Below, piece after piece: positions 1 to 6,534 of a stretch of DNA of 38,771 bases (the stretch's first letter is position 1; the number at the start of each line of letters is the position of its first letter). The position numbers and the translations under genes are program-made. Source of the DNA: Rhodospirillales bacterium (GTDB taxonomy: Bacteria; Pseudomonadota; Alphaproteobacteria; UBA828); contig JAPPMY010000129.1 of assembly GCA_028818855.1 (NCBI GenBank), forward strand, positions 1 through 38,771, read 5' to 3'. The notes beneath the pieces are model-generated. The model made no database searches, had not been told where the DNA came from, and saw nothing but the letters and a program-made list of their open reading frames with translations.

Positions 1-286
1 CCGTGAGCTCGATGCTGTTCCAGAAGCGGCGGTCGTCGAACAGGTCGTTGTAGTTCCGCCAGCCGACGAAGCGGGCGATGTCGGGGTTGTAGAGCGAATC
101 GACCTTGAAGGAGAGCGTGCCCGCGAAGATCAGCGGGAAGATCGCGAGCGCCAGCAGGATGGTCACGCAGGGCGCGAGCAGCATGTAGGCCGTGCGCCGC
201 TGTTGGCGCGCCACGGCCCCTGGTCGCAGCGGGGCGGACGGCCCGGCCGCACGCCGCGGCCGGGCCTCAACGGTAACTGCGGTCAC
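1..286 (-). CDS. Sugar-type ABC transporter permease (MalF-like), N-terminal part
   Basis: This is an inner-membrane permease subunit of an ABC importer, cut by the left end of the window so that only about 95 residues are visible. A basic, Ala/Arg/Pro-rich cytoplasmic stretch (residues 1-35) leads into a first membrane segment rich in Leu, Ala, Ile and Phe. After it comes a periplasmic segment containing FVGWRNYNDLF, the usual F-G-L-x-N-Y-x-x-L pattern after TM1 of MalF/UgpA-type permeases. I chose a GTG start because a GGAG lies 8 bases upstream; a second in-frame GTG 24 codons later and an ATG further in are alternatives. It lies 45 bases downstream of the solute-binding protein gene and surely shares its operon. 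The substrate is unknown; carbohydrate or polyol is the usual choice for this family. Confidence 0.8.
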   Translation of the reverse strand, partial: MTAVTVEARPRRAAGPSAPLRPGAVARQQRRTAYMLLAPCVTILLALAIFPLIFAGTLSFKVDSLYNPDIARFVGWRNYNDLFDDRRFWNSIELT

Positions 287-331
287 GGCAGAGGCTCCGG
301 GGAGCCCCTGTCCTCACGCAACCCGGCTGAC

Positions 332-1756
332 TTAACCGTAGCCGGCGTCCTCCATGATGCGCTTCACCCGCTTGTCCATGGCGGCGAGCGCATCTTCGAT
401 GCTCTGCTCCTCGTTGACCGCGTCGGCGACCTCCTCGCCCATGGCGCCCATGATGGAGTACGCCTCAGGGATCACCGGCGCGTTCACGACGCAGACCGGA
501 TAGGCCTTCATCAGGCCGACGAAGAAGGGCTTGCGGTCCGACCAGCGGCTCAGCGTGGAACGCCGCGAAAGCTGGCCGCCGGCGCCCACGATCGCATCCG
601 CGATCGCGGGACTCCCGCCGAGATCCTCGCGGTCGCCCGAGTTGAGGAACTTGATCCAGGCGAACGCGGTCTCCCGGTTGCCGCCCCAGGTCGGCATGAA
701 CTGGCCGAAGCCGCCGGTAAGCGCGCGGTGCCCGCCGTTGGGCCCGGTGCCTCTCGGCGAGAGGTCCATGTGCCAGTGCTCGTGCAGGTCGGTGTAGGTC
801 GGATCGTTGAGCACCGCCGTGCCCCAGGTGAGCGGGCTGTAGAGCGCCGTGCCCTGGGCGAACACCAGGTTGACCTCGTCCTCGCCGGCGTTGGCGGAGA
901 CCGGGTGGGCGTACTTCTGGAGATCGACCAGCACCTTGAGCGCCTGGTAGCCCTCTTCGGTGTTGATCCCCACCGTCCAGTCCTGGTTCTCCTCGTCCGC
1001 GAAGACGTCGCCGCCCATGCTGCGGAGCGAGCCGTAGTACTGATAGCCGGCCCAGAAGTTGCGCGCCATCGCCGCGCAGTAGGCGTAACGCTCGTTGGCA
1101 GGATCGTGGATCTCCTTGCAGGCGTCGATCACGTCGTCCCAGGTCTCCGGCACCGGAATGCCTGCGCCCTCGAAGACGTCCTTGCGATAGAAGGTCATCA
1201 TCGCGTTGCCGTCGGGCGCCAGGGCTGCGATGTAGCCTGGCGGTGCCGGCCCCTTGGGCAGGTTCCACATGTGCCGGTAGGCCTCCGGCACGTCATCTCT
1301 GTAGTCCGCGAGCCAGTCCGGGAACGGCTCCAGATAGGGGCCGAGGTCGGTCAGCGCGCCCATGGCGTCGAGCGACGCGAACTGGGCGTGGTCCTGGGTG
1401 ACGACGTCGAAGGAGTCGCTCTTGGAGCGCATGTAGGTGTTGATCTGGGTCAACGCCTCGCTCATGGGCTTCGAGACGACCTCGAGCGTCACGTTCGGGT
1501 ACACCTTGTCGAAGAGCGGCTTGACCGCCCGCAAGGAGTTCGCGAGCCGCTTGCCGGACGAAGCGAAGTGAACGATCGTCCCGCCGACGTCGGCGTGCAC
1601 CTCCTTCGGCACGAACTGCGATGCAAGCGTGGCACCCAGCGCCGTCGCGGCGGACGCCTGCAGCACCTGGCGACGGGAGAGTTCCCGTTCGCGGAAGTGC
1701 TTGATGCGCTTCACCGCGTTGTCGAAGGCTCTCACGTCATTGTCTGATTTCCGCAT
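332..1756 (-). CDS. ABC transporter substrate-binding protein, family 1, Tat signal
   Basis: This 474-residue periplasmic binding protein should capture a solute and deliver it to the downstream MalF-like permease. A twin-arginine signal is visible at residues 27-32 (SRRQVL), followed by an Ala-rich hydrophobic stretch and a probable cleavage near VHA (residues 53-55), so export as a folded protein by Tat is likely. The mature part has the family-1 layout, including an early VTLEVV strand and the typical SDSFDVVTQD and GTALYSPLTWG stretches. Its length fits the sugar-binding class. The ATG start is supported by GGGAGG five bases upstream. A promoter and a perfect 11-bp inverted repeat lie just upstream, suggesting substrate-dependent control. 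The n-region before the twin arginines (about 27 residues) is long. The ligand cannot be predicted; sugar or sugar alcohol is a guess from the family. Confidence 0.88.
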   Translation of the reverse strand: MRKSDNDVRAFDNAVKRIKHFRERELSRRQVLQASAATALGATLASQFVPKEVHADVGGTIVHFASSGKRLANSLRAVKPLFDKVYPNVTLEVVSKPMSEALTQINTYMRSKSDSFDVVTQDHAQFASLDAMGALTDLGPYLEPFPDWLADYRDDVPEAYRHMWNLPKGPAPPGYIAALAPDGNAMMTFYRKDVFEGAGIPVPETWDDVIDACKEIHDPANERYAYCAAMARNFWAGYQYYGSLRSMGGDVFADEENQDWTVGINTEEGYQALKVLVDLQKYAHPVSANAGEDEVNLVFAQGTALYSPLTWGTAVLNDPTYTDLHEHWHMDLSPRGTGPNGGHRALTGGFGQFMPTWGGNRETAFAWIKFLNSGDREDLGGSPAIADAIVGAGGQLSRRSTLSRWSDRKPFFVGLMKAYPVCVVNAPVIPEAYSIMGAMGEEVADAVNEEQSIEDALAAMDKRVKRIMEDAGYG

Positions 1757-1765
1757 ATGCGCCTC

Positions 1766-1822
1766 CCTTAGCGTTTCTGCATCGGGCAGATGGAAACCTC
1801 CCCATCCGCGAAAACGCTAAGG
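1766..1822. repeat. Perfect 11-bp inverted repeat upstream of the solute-binding protein gene
   Basis: CCTTAGCGTTT at 1766-1776 is matched exactly by its reverse complement AAACGCTAAGG at 1812-1822. Read on the minus strand, the first arm covers the putative -10 box and the second arm runs into the Shine-Dalgarno sequence. The arms could be two operator half-sites for a regulator, or the stem of an mRNA hairpin that would hide the ribosome-binding site. Within the spacer there is a smaller minus-strand hairpin, GATGG with CCATC. Confidence 0.6.
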
Positions 1823-1842
1823 TTGCAGCCGTGGGGAGTCAA
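1814..1842 (-). promoter_or_regulatory. Putative sigma-70-type promoter of the transporter operon
   Basis: On the minus strand TTGACT (1842-1837) is followed after 17 bases by TAGCGT (1819-1814). This matches the TTGAC-17-TAxxxT layout of a housekeeping promoter. The -10 box lies inside the distal arm of the 11-bp inverted repeat, so a protein bound there would block transcription. This is inferred from sequence alone. Confidence 0.45.
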
Positions 1843-1871
1843 GAAAGCGCCCGCGCGATGCGCAATCACGT

Positions 1872-1932
1872 GCGCGGGCGCGTGATGCGCGCAGCCCTGT
1901 GACGAGCGAGCGTCGCGCGGGCGCGTGATGCG
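1872..1932. repeat. Two 18-bp direct repeats with an ATCACG/CGTGAT dyad
   Basis: GCGCGGGCGCGTGATGCG occurs exactly at 1872-1889 and again at 1915-1932, a 43-base offset, close to four helical turns. An ATCACG (1865-1870) faces CGTGAT (1881-1886) across ten bases, making an inverted repeat over the first copy. It lies between the divergent transporter and cyclophilin genes, so a regulator site is possible. Such GC-rich repeats may also arise by local duplication. Confidence 0.4.
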
Positions 1933-2038
1933 AGCGCCCGGCGACCGAGGGCCATGAATGAGAGCCGCGCCTAGGCTTTCACCGCGCGGTGTGTAGACTG
2001 CGCCGCAGCACGCACCACAACGATTCGGGAGCGGAGCC

Positions 2039-2653
2039 TTGTTCAAACTCAAATTGCGGCGGCCGTCCGTCCTACTCGCGCTTGTCGTCGCGGCGGGGAT
2101 CATAATGAGTGACCAGACCGAGACACAGGCCGACGAGGGGGCAAGCCCGCTCGTCACCTTCGAGACCACGCACGGCTCCTTCGCAGTCGCGCTCGCGCCG
2201 GAGGCCGCGCCCGAGACGGTGGCGAACTTCGTCCAGTACGTCCGGGACGGCCACTTCGACGGGACCATCTTCCACCGCGTCATCGCGGGCTTCATGATTC
2301 AGGGCGGCGGCTACACGCAGAACTACGAGCAACTGCGGACGCGCGCGCCGATCGAGAACGAGGCGCCGAACGCGCCCGGCAACGACCGGGGAACCATCGC
2401 CATGGCGCGCACGGCGGACCCCCACTCGGCCACCGCGCAGTTTTTCATCAACGTCGTGGACAACGACTTCCTCAACCATCGCGGCAAGAACCCGCAAGGC
2501 TGGGGCTACGCCGCGTTCGGCCGGGTGGTCGACGGCATGGAGACGGTGGACCGCATCGCGGCGCTGAAGACCGGCCCCGGCGGCCCCTTCCCCAGCGACG
2601 TGCCGCAGGAGGCCGTGGTCATCCAGAAGGCGACGGTGAGCGGCGGCTCCTGA
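2039..2653 (+). CDS. Cyclophilin-type peptidyl-prolyl cis-trans isomerase, exported
   Basis: This 204-residue enzyme catalyses cis-trans isomerisation of X-Pro bonds and so assists protein folding. The cyclophilin domain covers about residues 38-200. FHRV at 78-81 holds the active-site Arg, FMIQGG follows at 85-90, and AQFFIN is at 133-138. A basic start and a hydrophobic segment (residues 11-22) look like a signal peptide or membrane anchor, which places the enzyme in the periplasm or at the inner membrane as for E. coli PpiA. The TTG start has GGAG about eight bases upstream. An in-frame ATG at 2105 would give a cytoplasmic form lacking that segment, so the location is the less certain part. 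The GMC oxidoreductase gene begins 34 bases downstream. Confidence 0.92.
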   Translation: MFKLKLRRPSVLLALVVAAGIIMSDQTETQADEGASPLVTFETTHGSFAVALAPEAAPETVANFVQYVRDGHFDGTIFHRVIAGFMIQGGGYTQNYEQLRTRAPIENEAPNAPGNDRGTIAMARTADPHSATAQFFINVVDNDFLNHRGKNPQGWGYAAFGRVVDGMETVDRIAALKTGPGGPFPSDVPQEAVVIQKATVSGGS

Positions 2654-2687
2654 GTCCGAGGCCGATCGTTCGCTGACAGTCCGGGCG

Positions 2688-4292
2688 ATGCCCTCGGACC
2701 AGCAGGCGGACTACATCGTCGTCGGCGCCGGCTCCAGCGGCAGTGTGGTCGCGGCCCGGCTCTCGGAGGACGGCCGCAACCGGGTGCTGCTGCTCGAGGC
2801 CGGCGGCTCGGACCGCCGCCTCGTCATCCTGATGCCGGCGGGCACCATGCTCTACGGCATCACCAACCCGCGCTACGACTGGCGCTTCATGGCGGAGCCA
2901 GACCCCACCCGCGGCGGGCGCGAGGACTACATGCCGCGCGGCAAGGTGCTGGGCGGCACCAGCTCGATCAACGCCACCTCGTTCGTGCGGGGCGCGCCCG
3001 AGGACTACAACGATTGGGCAGCGCAGGGCTGCCGCGGCTGGGACTTCGAAGGCGTGCTCCCCTACTTCCGCCGCATGGAGGATTTCGAGGGCGGCGCCGA
3101 CGAGTACCGGGGCGCCGGCGGGCCGCTCTCGGTCTCCCACATCCGCTCGCTGCATCCGCTCTCGCGCGTCCTGGTCGAGACCTGCGTCAAGGCGGGCATG
3201 CCCTTCCGCGAGGACATCAACGCGCCGCCGCAGATGGGCGTGGGCTACGTCCAGGCGACCCAGCGCAAGGGCTGGCGCCACAGCGCGTCGCGCGCCTATC
3301 TCTGGCCGGCCAGGGGGCGGGGCAACCTCCGCATCGTCACGCACGCCCAGGCGCTCGGGCTCAAGTTCGAGGGGAGGCGCGCCGTCGGCGTGGAGTACGT
3401 CAGGCACAGCAGGCGCGCGCAGGCCGCGGCGGCCAAGGGGGTCGTGCTCTGCGCCGGCACCTTCGGCTCACCGCAGCTGCTGATGCTCTCCGGCGTCGGC
3501 CCCGCGGCCCACCTCCGCGATCACGGCATCGAGGTGCGCCATGATCTCCCCGGCGTCGGCGAGAACATGCAGGACCATGCCGGGATCAGCCAGACCATGT
3601 GGGTCAACCGAACGACCTACAACGTGCAGACAGGGCCGCTGAGCGTGCTGTTCTACGGCGCCCAGTGGCTGCTGACGGGCACCGGCCCCGCCTCCACGCC
3701 GATCGCCCAGGTCTTCGGCTTCCGCCGCTGCGATCCGGGCAAGTCGCGCTCCCACGTGCAGTACATGTTCACGCCGGCGGGCTACGACCTCACCGCCGAC
3801 GGGCCGGAGGTCTTCGACAGGCCCGCGATCACCGGGCTGACGACCCTGCACCGGCCCTATTCGGCTGGCTCCGTCCGCCTCGCCTCGGCCGACCCCCTGG
3901 CGCCGCCTGCGATCCAGCCCAACCTCTTCGCCGATGCGCGCGATGTCGAGACCCTGGTGCTCGGCGCGCGTTTCTTCCGCACCGTGCTGGCGAGCGAGCC
4001 CATCGCGCGCTACATCGTGGGCGAGCACCTGCCCGGCGCGGGCGTGCAGTCGGACGACGAGTGGCGCGCCTACATCCGCGCCAACGCCATCGGCGTCTAT
4101 CACCCGGCCGGCACCTGCAAGATGGGCCACGACCCCCTTGCGGTCGTGGACGACGGCCTCAAGGTGCACGGGCTGGACGGGCTCTACGTGGCCGACGCCT
4201 CGATCATGCCGACCGTCGTCAGCGCCAACCTCAACGCCACCTGCATCATGATCGGCGAGCGCGCGGCCGAGATGATCCGCGCCGCCGCCTGA
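2688..4292 (+). CDS. GMC-family FAD-dependent alcohol/choline dehydrogenase-like oxidoreductase
   Basis: This 534-residue flavoprotein belongs to the glucose-methanol-choline family, which oxidises primary or secondary alcohols to carbonyls. The N-terminal dinucleotide fold carries GAGSSG at residues 13-18 and ends in LLLEAGG. The GMC signatures RGKVLGGTSSINA and GTFGSPQLLMLSGVG follow. The C-terminal active site has HPAGTC with its His at about residue 472 and a conserved Asn near 514-516 (SANLNAT), the His/Asn pairing typical of this family. Its length matches choline-dehydrogenase-like members. There is no signal peptide, so it is cytoplasmic. No strong Shine-Dalgarno precedes the ATG. It is followed after 40 bases by a small ABM protein and probably co-transcribed. 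The alcohol substrate is unknown, and a true betaine pathway role is not supported because no betaine aldehyde dehydrogenase is near. Confidence 0.9.
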   Translation: MPSDQQADYIVVGAGSSGSVVAARLSEDGRNRVLLLEAGGSDRRLVILMPAGTMLYGITNPRYDWRFMAEPDPTRGGREDYMPRGKVLGGTSSINATSFVRGAPEDYNDWAAQGCRGWDFEGVLPYFRRMEDFEGGADEYRGAGGPLSVSHIRSLHPLSRVLVETCVKAGMPFREDINAPPQMGVGYVQATQRKGWRHSASRAYLWPARGRGNLRIVTHAQALGLKFEGRRAVGVEYVRHSRRAQAAAAKGVVLCAGTFGSPQLLMLSGVGPAAHLRDHGIEVRHDLPGVGENMQDHAGISQTMWVNRTTYNVQTGPLSVLFYGAQWLLTGTGPASTPIAQVFGFRRCDPGKSRSHVQYMFTPAGYDLTADGPEVFDRPAITGLTTLHRPYSAGSVRLASADPLAPPAIQPNLFADARDVETLVLGARFFRTVLASEPIARYIVGEHLPGAGVQSDDEWRAYIRANAIGVYHPAGTCKMGHDPLAVVDDGLKVHGLDGLYVADASIMPTVVSANLNATCIMIGERAAEMIRAAA

Positions 4293-4332
4293 ACCGCGCT
4301 ACACTGTCGCGAACCGAGATAGCGAGGACCTC

Positions 4333-4641
4333 ATGCCCTACACCGTCGCCGCAGCCCTCAGGGTCAAGAAGAAGCACGTCGCCGAGTTCACCCGGCTGGT
4401 GAAGCGCCATGCCGCCAACAGCGTGACCAAGGAGCCGGGCTGCATCGCCTTCGAGGTGAGCGTGGACCGCGACGACCCCAGGCGCTTCGTCTTCTACGAG
4501 ATCTACGGGACCGAGGCCGACTTCCAGGCCCACACCGAGACGCCGTGGTTCAAGCGCCAGATGGAGCGGACGTCCCACATGGTCGACGGCGATTTCGAGA
4601 TGTTCTGTCTCGGCGACCGCATCGCCGCGCCCAACAAGTAG
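4333..4641 (+). CDS. Antibiotic biosynthesis monooxygenase (ABM) domain protein
   Basis: This 102-residue protein has the dimeric alpha-beta ABM/ferredoxin-like fold. Markers are the opening YTVAAALRVKKKHVAEFTRL strand-helix, the EPGCIAFEVS strand, RFVFYEIYGTEADFQAHTET, and the closing helix with WFKR. Relatives include cofactor-free quinone-forming monooxygenases (YgiN, ActVA-Orf6) and heme-degrading enzymes, but most members have no known reaction. GAGGAC sits just before the ATG. It follows the GMC oxidoreductase by 40 bases, so it may act on, or protect against, a product of that enzyme. It ends nine bases from the converging DUF1858-like gene. Confidence 0.85.
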   Translation: MPYTVAAALRVKKKHVAEFTRLVKRHAANSVTKEPGCIAFEVSVDRDDPRRFVFYEIYGTEADFQAHTETPWFKRQMERTSHMVDGDFEMFCLGDRIAAPNK

Positions 4642-4650
4642 CGGCCCGGC

Positions 4651-4971
4651 CTAACGCGCGTAGCGGGCCCAGAGGGCGGCGGGGTCGGCGCGCTTGTCGA
4701 GCTTGGCCGCGGCCTCGGCGATCTCGGCCTCGCTGGGGCCGCCGTGCTCCAGCGCCCGGAAGGCCCGCACCACCGGGCCGGCGCGGTTCGCGTGGCGCTT
4801 GGCGGCCAGGCTGATGGGCTCGTGCAGCGCGCCCGAGCAGTGGGCGCAGGGCCAGGCGAGACGGGCCATCAGCTCGGCCGCCTCGCCGCCGGGATAGCGC
4901 TCCAGCAGCTGCACGATGGTCGTCGAGCCGCTGACCGGCTGCGGCGCGTCAGCCGCAGCGGGGGCAGACAT
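4651..4971 (-). CDS. Small DUF1858-like protein with CxxC motif
   Basis: This is a 106-residue protein of unknown function. The middle part (TTIVQLLERYPGGEAAELMARL, then WPCAHCSGA at about residues 41-49) follows the DUF1858 pattern: a short helix, a Tyr-Pro, then a C-x-x-C at a helix start. DUF1858 domains occur in small proteins and fused to hybrid-cluster or oxidoreductase modules, where the CxxC is thought to be redox active or metal binding. The C-terminal half is charged, Ala-rich and probably helical. A GGGGAGG lies before the ATG, and the start follows the LarA-like stop by 11 bases, so the two are co-transcribed and may form one system. I do not recognise a characterised orthologue. 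Confidence 0.7.
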   Translation of the reverse strand: MSAPAAADAPQPVSGSTTIVQLLERYPGGEAAELMARLAWPCAHCSGALHEPISLAAKRHANRAGPVVRAFRALEHGGPSEAEIAEAAAKLDKRADPAALWARYAR

Positions 4972-4982
4972 GGTCGCCTCCC

Positions 4983-6398
4983 CTACTCCGCCGCCTCCGC
5001 CATCGGCTCGACTTCTGCCGGCATGCGGATCGCATCGCGCGGGAGCTGGTAGCGCGCAAACGGCAGCACCGCGACCTTGGCGTCCGGCCCGTGGCGGGCC
5101 ATCGCCGCGGCGAAGGCGTCCTCCAGCGAGGTGCCGGCCTCGATGCCGATGTCGGCGGCCATCTCGAGGTTCTCCTCCAGCGTCACCACCTGCAGGTGCT
5201 TGCGCACCATGACCTCGTAGATCGGCACCCAGATGCAACCCGCCCACATCTCGATGGTGCGGCTGTGGATGTCGCGGTAGACGCGCTCCAGGTTCGCCGG
5301 AGACGGCGGCATGTAGGGCTTCATCAGATCCATCAACGCGAGCCCGGGAAAGTCGCCGAGATGCGTGCTCACGCCGGGCGACGGGCTGCAGTAGATGAGC
5401 GTGCCGCCGTCCCGCACCAGCAGATCGGACGACATGCAGCCCCAGCCGGTGTGGAAGAAGAGGTGGTCGGTCGGCGCGAAGACGCCGCAGATGGCGATGT
5501 CCGCCGGGCCGCCGGTGGGGCGGTCGTAGGCGTACGTATCGTTGAAGGTGCGGATCGCCTCGCGATGCGCGTCCGGGTGCGCGCCGAAGTTGATGAAGCA
5601 GAGGCTGCCCTTCGTATCCAGCACGCTGTTGAGCGTCGCCGTGAGCCCGCACATGGTGGCAGCCTCGTCGATATCGGTCCGCATCGGCCCGGCCATGGCG
5701 CCGTAATGGGTCTTGGGCGACATCACGAAGGCGCAGTGGTTCGATTCGATGGTTTCGTCAGAGACCACGCCGGGCAGGATCAGCTTGCCGCCGCCGCCTG
5801 CGCCCCAGTGGTTGGACTGCGCCTGGCCCATGGAAAGCGTCACGTCGGACTTCGCCACCTCCTTGTGCAGCCAGACCGGCGTGCCGCCGGTGGTCATGCC
5901 GATGAAGACGTACTGCTCGGCATCGCGCGGCTCGTTCTGGAAGAAGGGGATGCCGAGCCGCTCCATGCGGGCCAGGTTCTCGCGGCCGAGCTTCAGCTCC
6001 GTGTCGCGCTCCGACATGGGGAAGACCTTGCCGTTGGCGCAGACGACGCGGGCGTCCCTGATGCCGTGCGCCTCGACGGCATCGAGAACCGCGGGCAGCA
6101 GCTTCGACGCCGGCGTCGGGCGGAACTGGTTGTCGATGATAATGGCAAGGCTCTTGTCCGGCCCGATCATCTGCGAGAAGGGCGGGCCCGAGTGCGGCGC
6201 CTCCAGCGCGGCCGCGCAGGCCTCGGTCGGGTTCGCAAGCGGCGCGGGCTCGTCCGGGAAGAGCGCGGCCAGCAGGTTGGCCTCGGGGATGTCGAGGGTG
6301 AGCGTCTCCCGATAGACCATGGACGGATCGTCGGCCGAGCCGATGGTGAGCGGATCGAGGGACTCGTAGGGGATCACCGCGCGATAGGTGTCGGACAT
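4983..6398 (-). CDS. LarA-like (nickel-pincer racemase superfamily) protein, divergent active site
   Basis: This 471-residue protein resembles LarA, the lactate racemase that uses a nickel pincer nucleotide bound to a lysine. IIIDNQFRPTP (residues 86-96) matches the IISSDHTRPVP region of LarA. NHWGAGGGGKLILPG (196-210) holds His197 and Lys205, equivalent to His174 and the cofactor-binding Lys184. SNH at 219-221 matches His200. However, the GFHRP motif that carries catalytic His108 is replaced by NGKVFP at 122-127. A racemase acting on another 2-hydroxyacid, a different reaction, or loss of catalysis are all possible. AGGAGGG precedes the chosen ATG; an upstream in-frame start exists but has no comparable site. 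No larB, larC or larE cofactor genes are in the window. It is divergent from the OYE-type gene. Confidence 0.75.
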   Translation of the reverse strand: MSDTYRAVIPYESLDPLTIGSADDPSMVYRETLTLDIPEANLLAALFPDEPAPLANPTEACAAALEAPHSGPPFSQMIGPDKSLAIIIDNQFRPTPASKLLPAVLDAVEAHGIRDARVVCANGKVFPMSERDTELKLGRENLARMERLGIPFFQNEPRDAEQYVFIGMTTGGTPVWLHKEVAKSDVTLSMGQAQSNHWGAGGGGKLILPGVVSDETIESNHCAFVMSPKTHYGAMAGPMRTDIDEAATMCGLTATLNSVLDTKGSLCFINFGAHPDAHREAIRTFNDTYAYDRPTGGPADIAICGVFAPTDHLFFHTGWGCMSSDLLVRDGGTLIYCSPSPGVSTHLGDFPGLALMDLMKPYMPPSPANLERVYRDIHSRTIEMWAGCIWVPIYEVMVRKHLQVVTLEENLEMAADIGIEAGTSLEDAFAAAMARHGPDAKVAVLPFARYQLPRDAIRMPAEVEPMAEAAE

Positions 6399-6489
6399 CG
6401 CCGCCCTCCTGCGTTTGAGCCGGCCAGAGGCCGCGAAACTGGCATTCCCGCGCCAAGCCGAGTGTAATGGACGGAGCCGGTTATGCACA

Positions 6490-6514
6490 GGGCGCCCTCG
6501 GCCGGGGGGCGCCC
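6490..6514. repeat. Two GGGCGCCC palindromes 9 bp apart in the OYE gene leader
   Basis: GGGCGCCC occurs at 6490-6497 and 6507-6514. Each copy is self-complementary, so the pair can form an 8-bp hairpin or serve as a double binding site. It lies between the divergent larA-like and OYE-type genes, ending 20 bases before the latter's ATG and close to its ribosome-binding site (GGGGGGAG). This may be regulatory, or may reflect high GC content. Confidence 0.35.
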
Positions 6515-6534
6515 GCCACAGGGGGGAGCACGAC

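Noticed and set aside
203..1747. Long plus-strand open frame (514 codons) opposite the solute-binding protein gene
   Set aside because: Composition is Arg/Val/His-rich without any domain, and the minus-strand frame has a clear Tat signal, ribosome-binding site and family motifs. It is coding shadow from high GC at third positions.
2688..4292. Calling the GMC gene betA (choline dehydrogenase)
   Set aside because: The GMC family is broad, and no betB, betI or choline transporter lies nearby. Only the family can be supported.
5091..6467. 458-codon plus-strand open frame opposite the LarA-like gene
   Set aside because: No domain, biased composition; shadow of the minus-strand gene.
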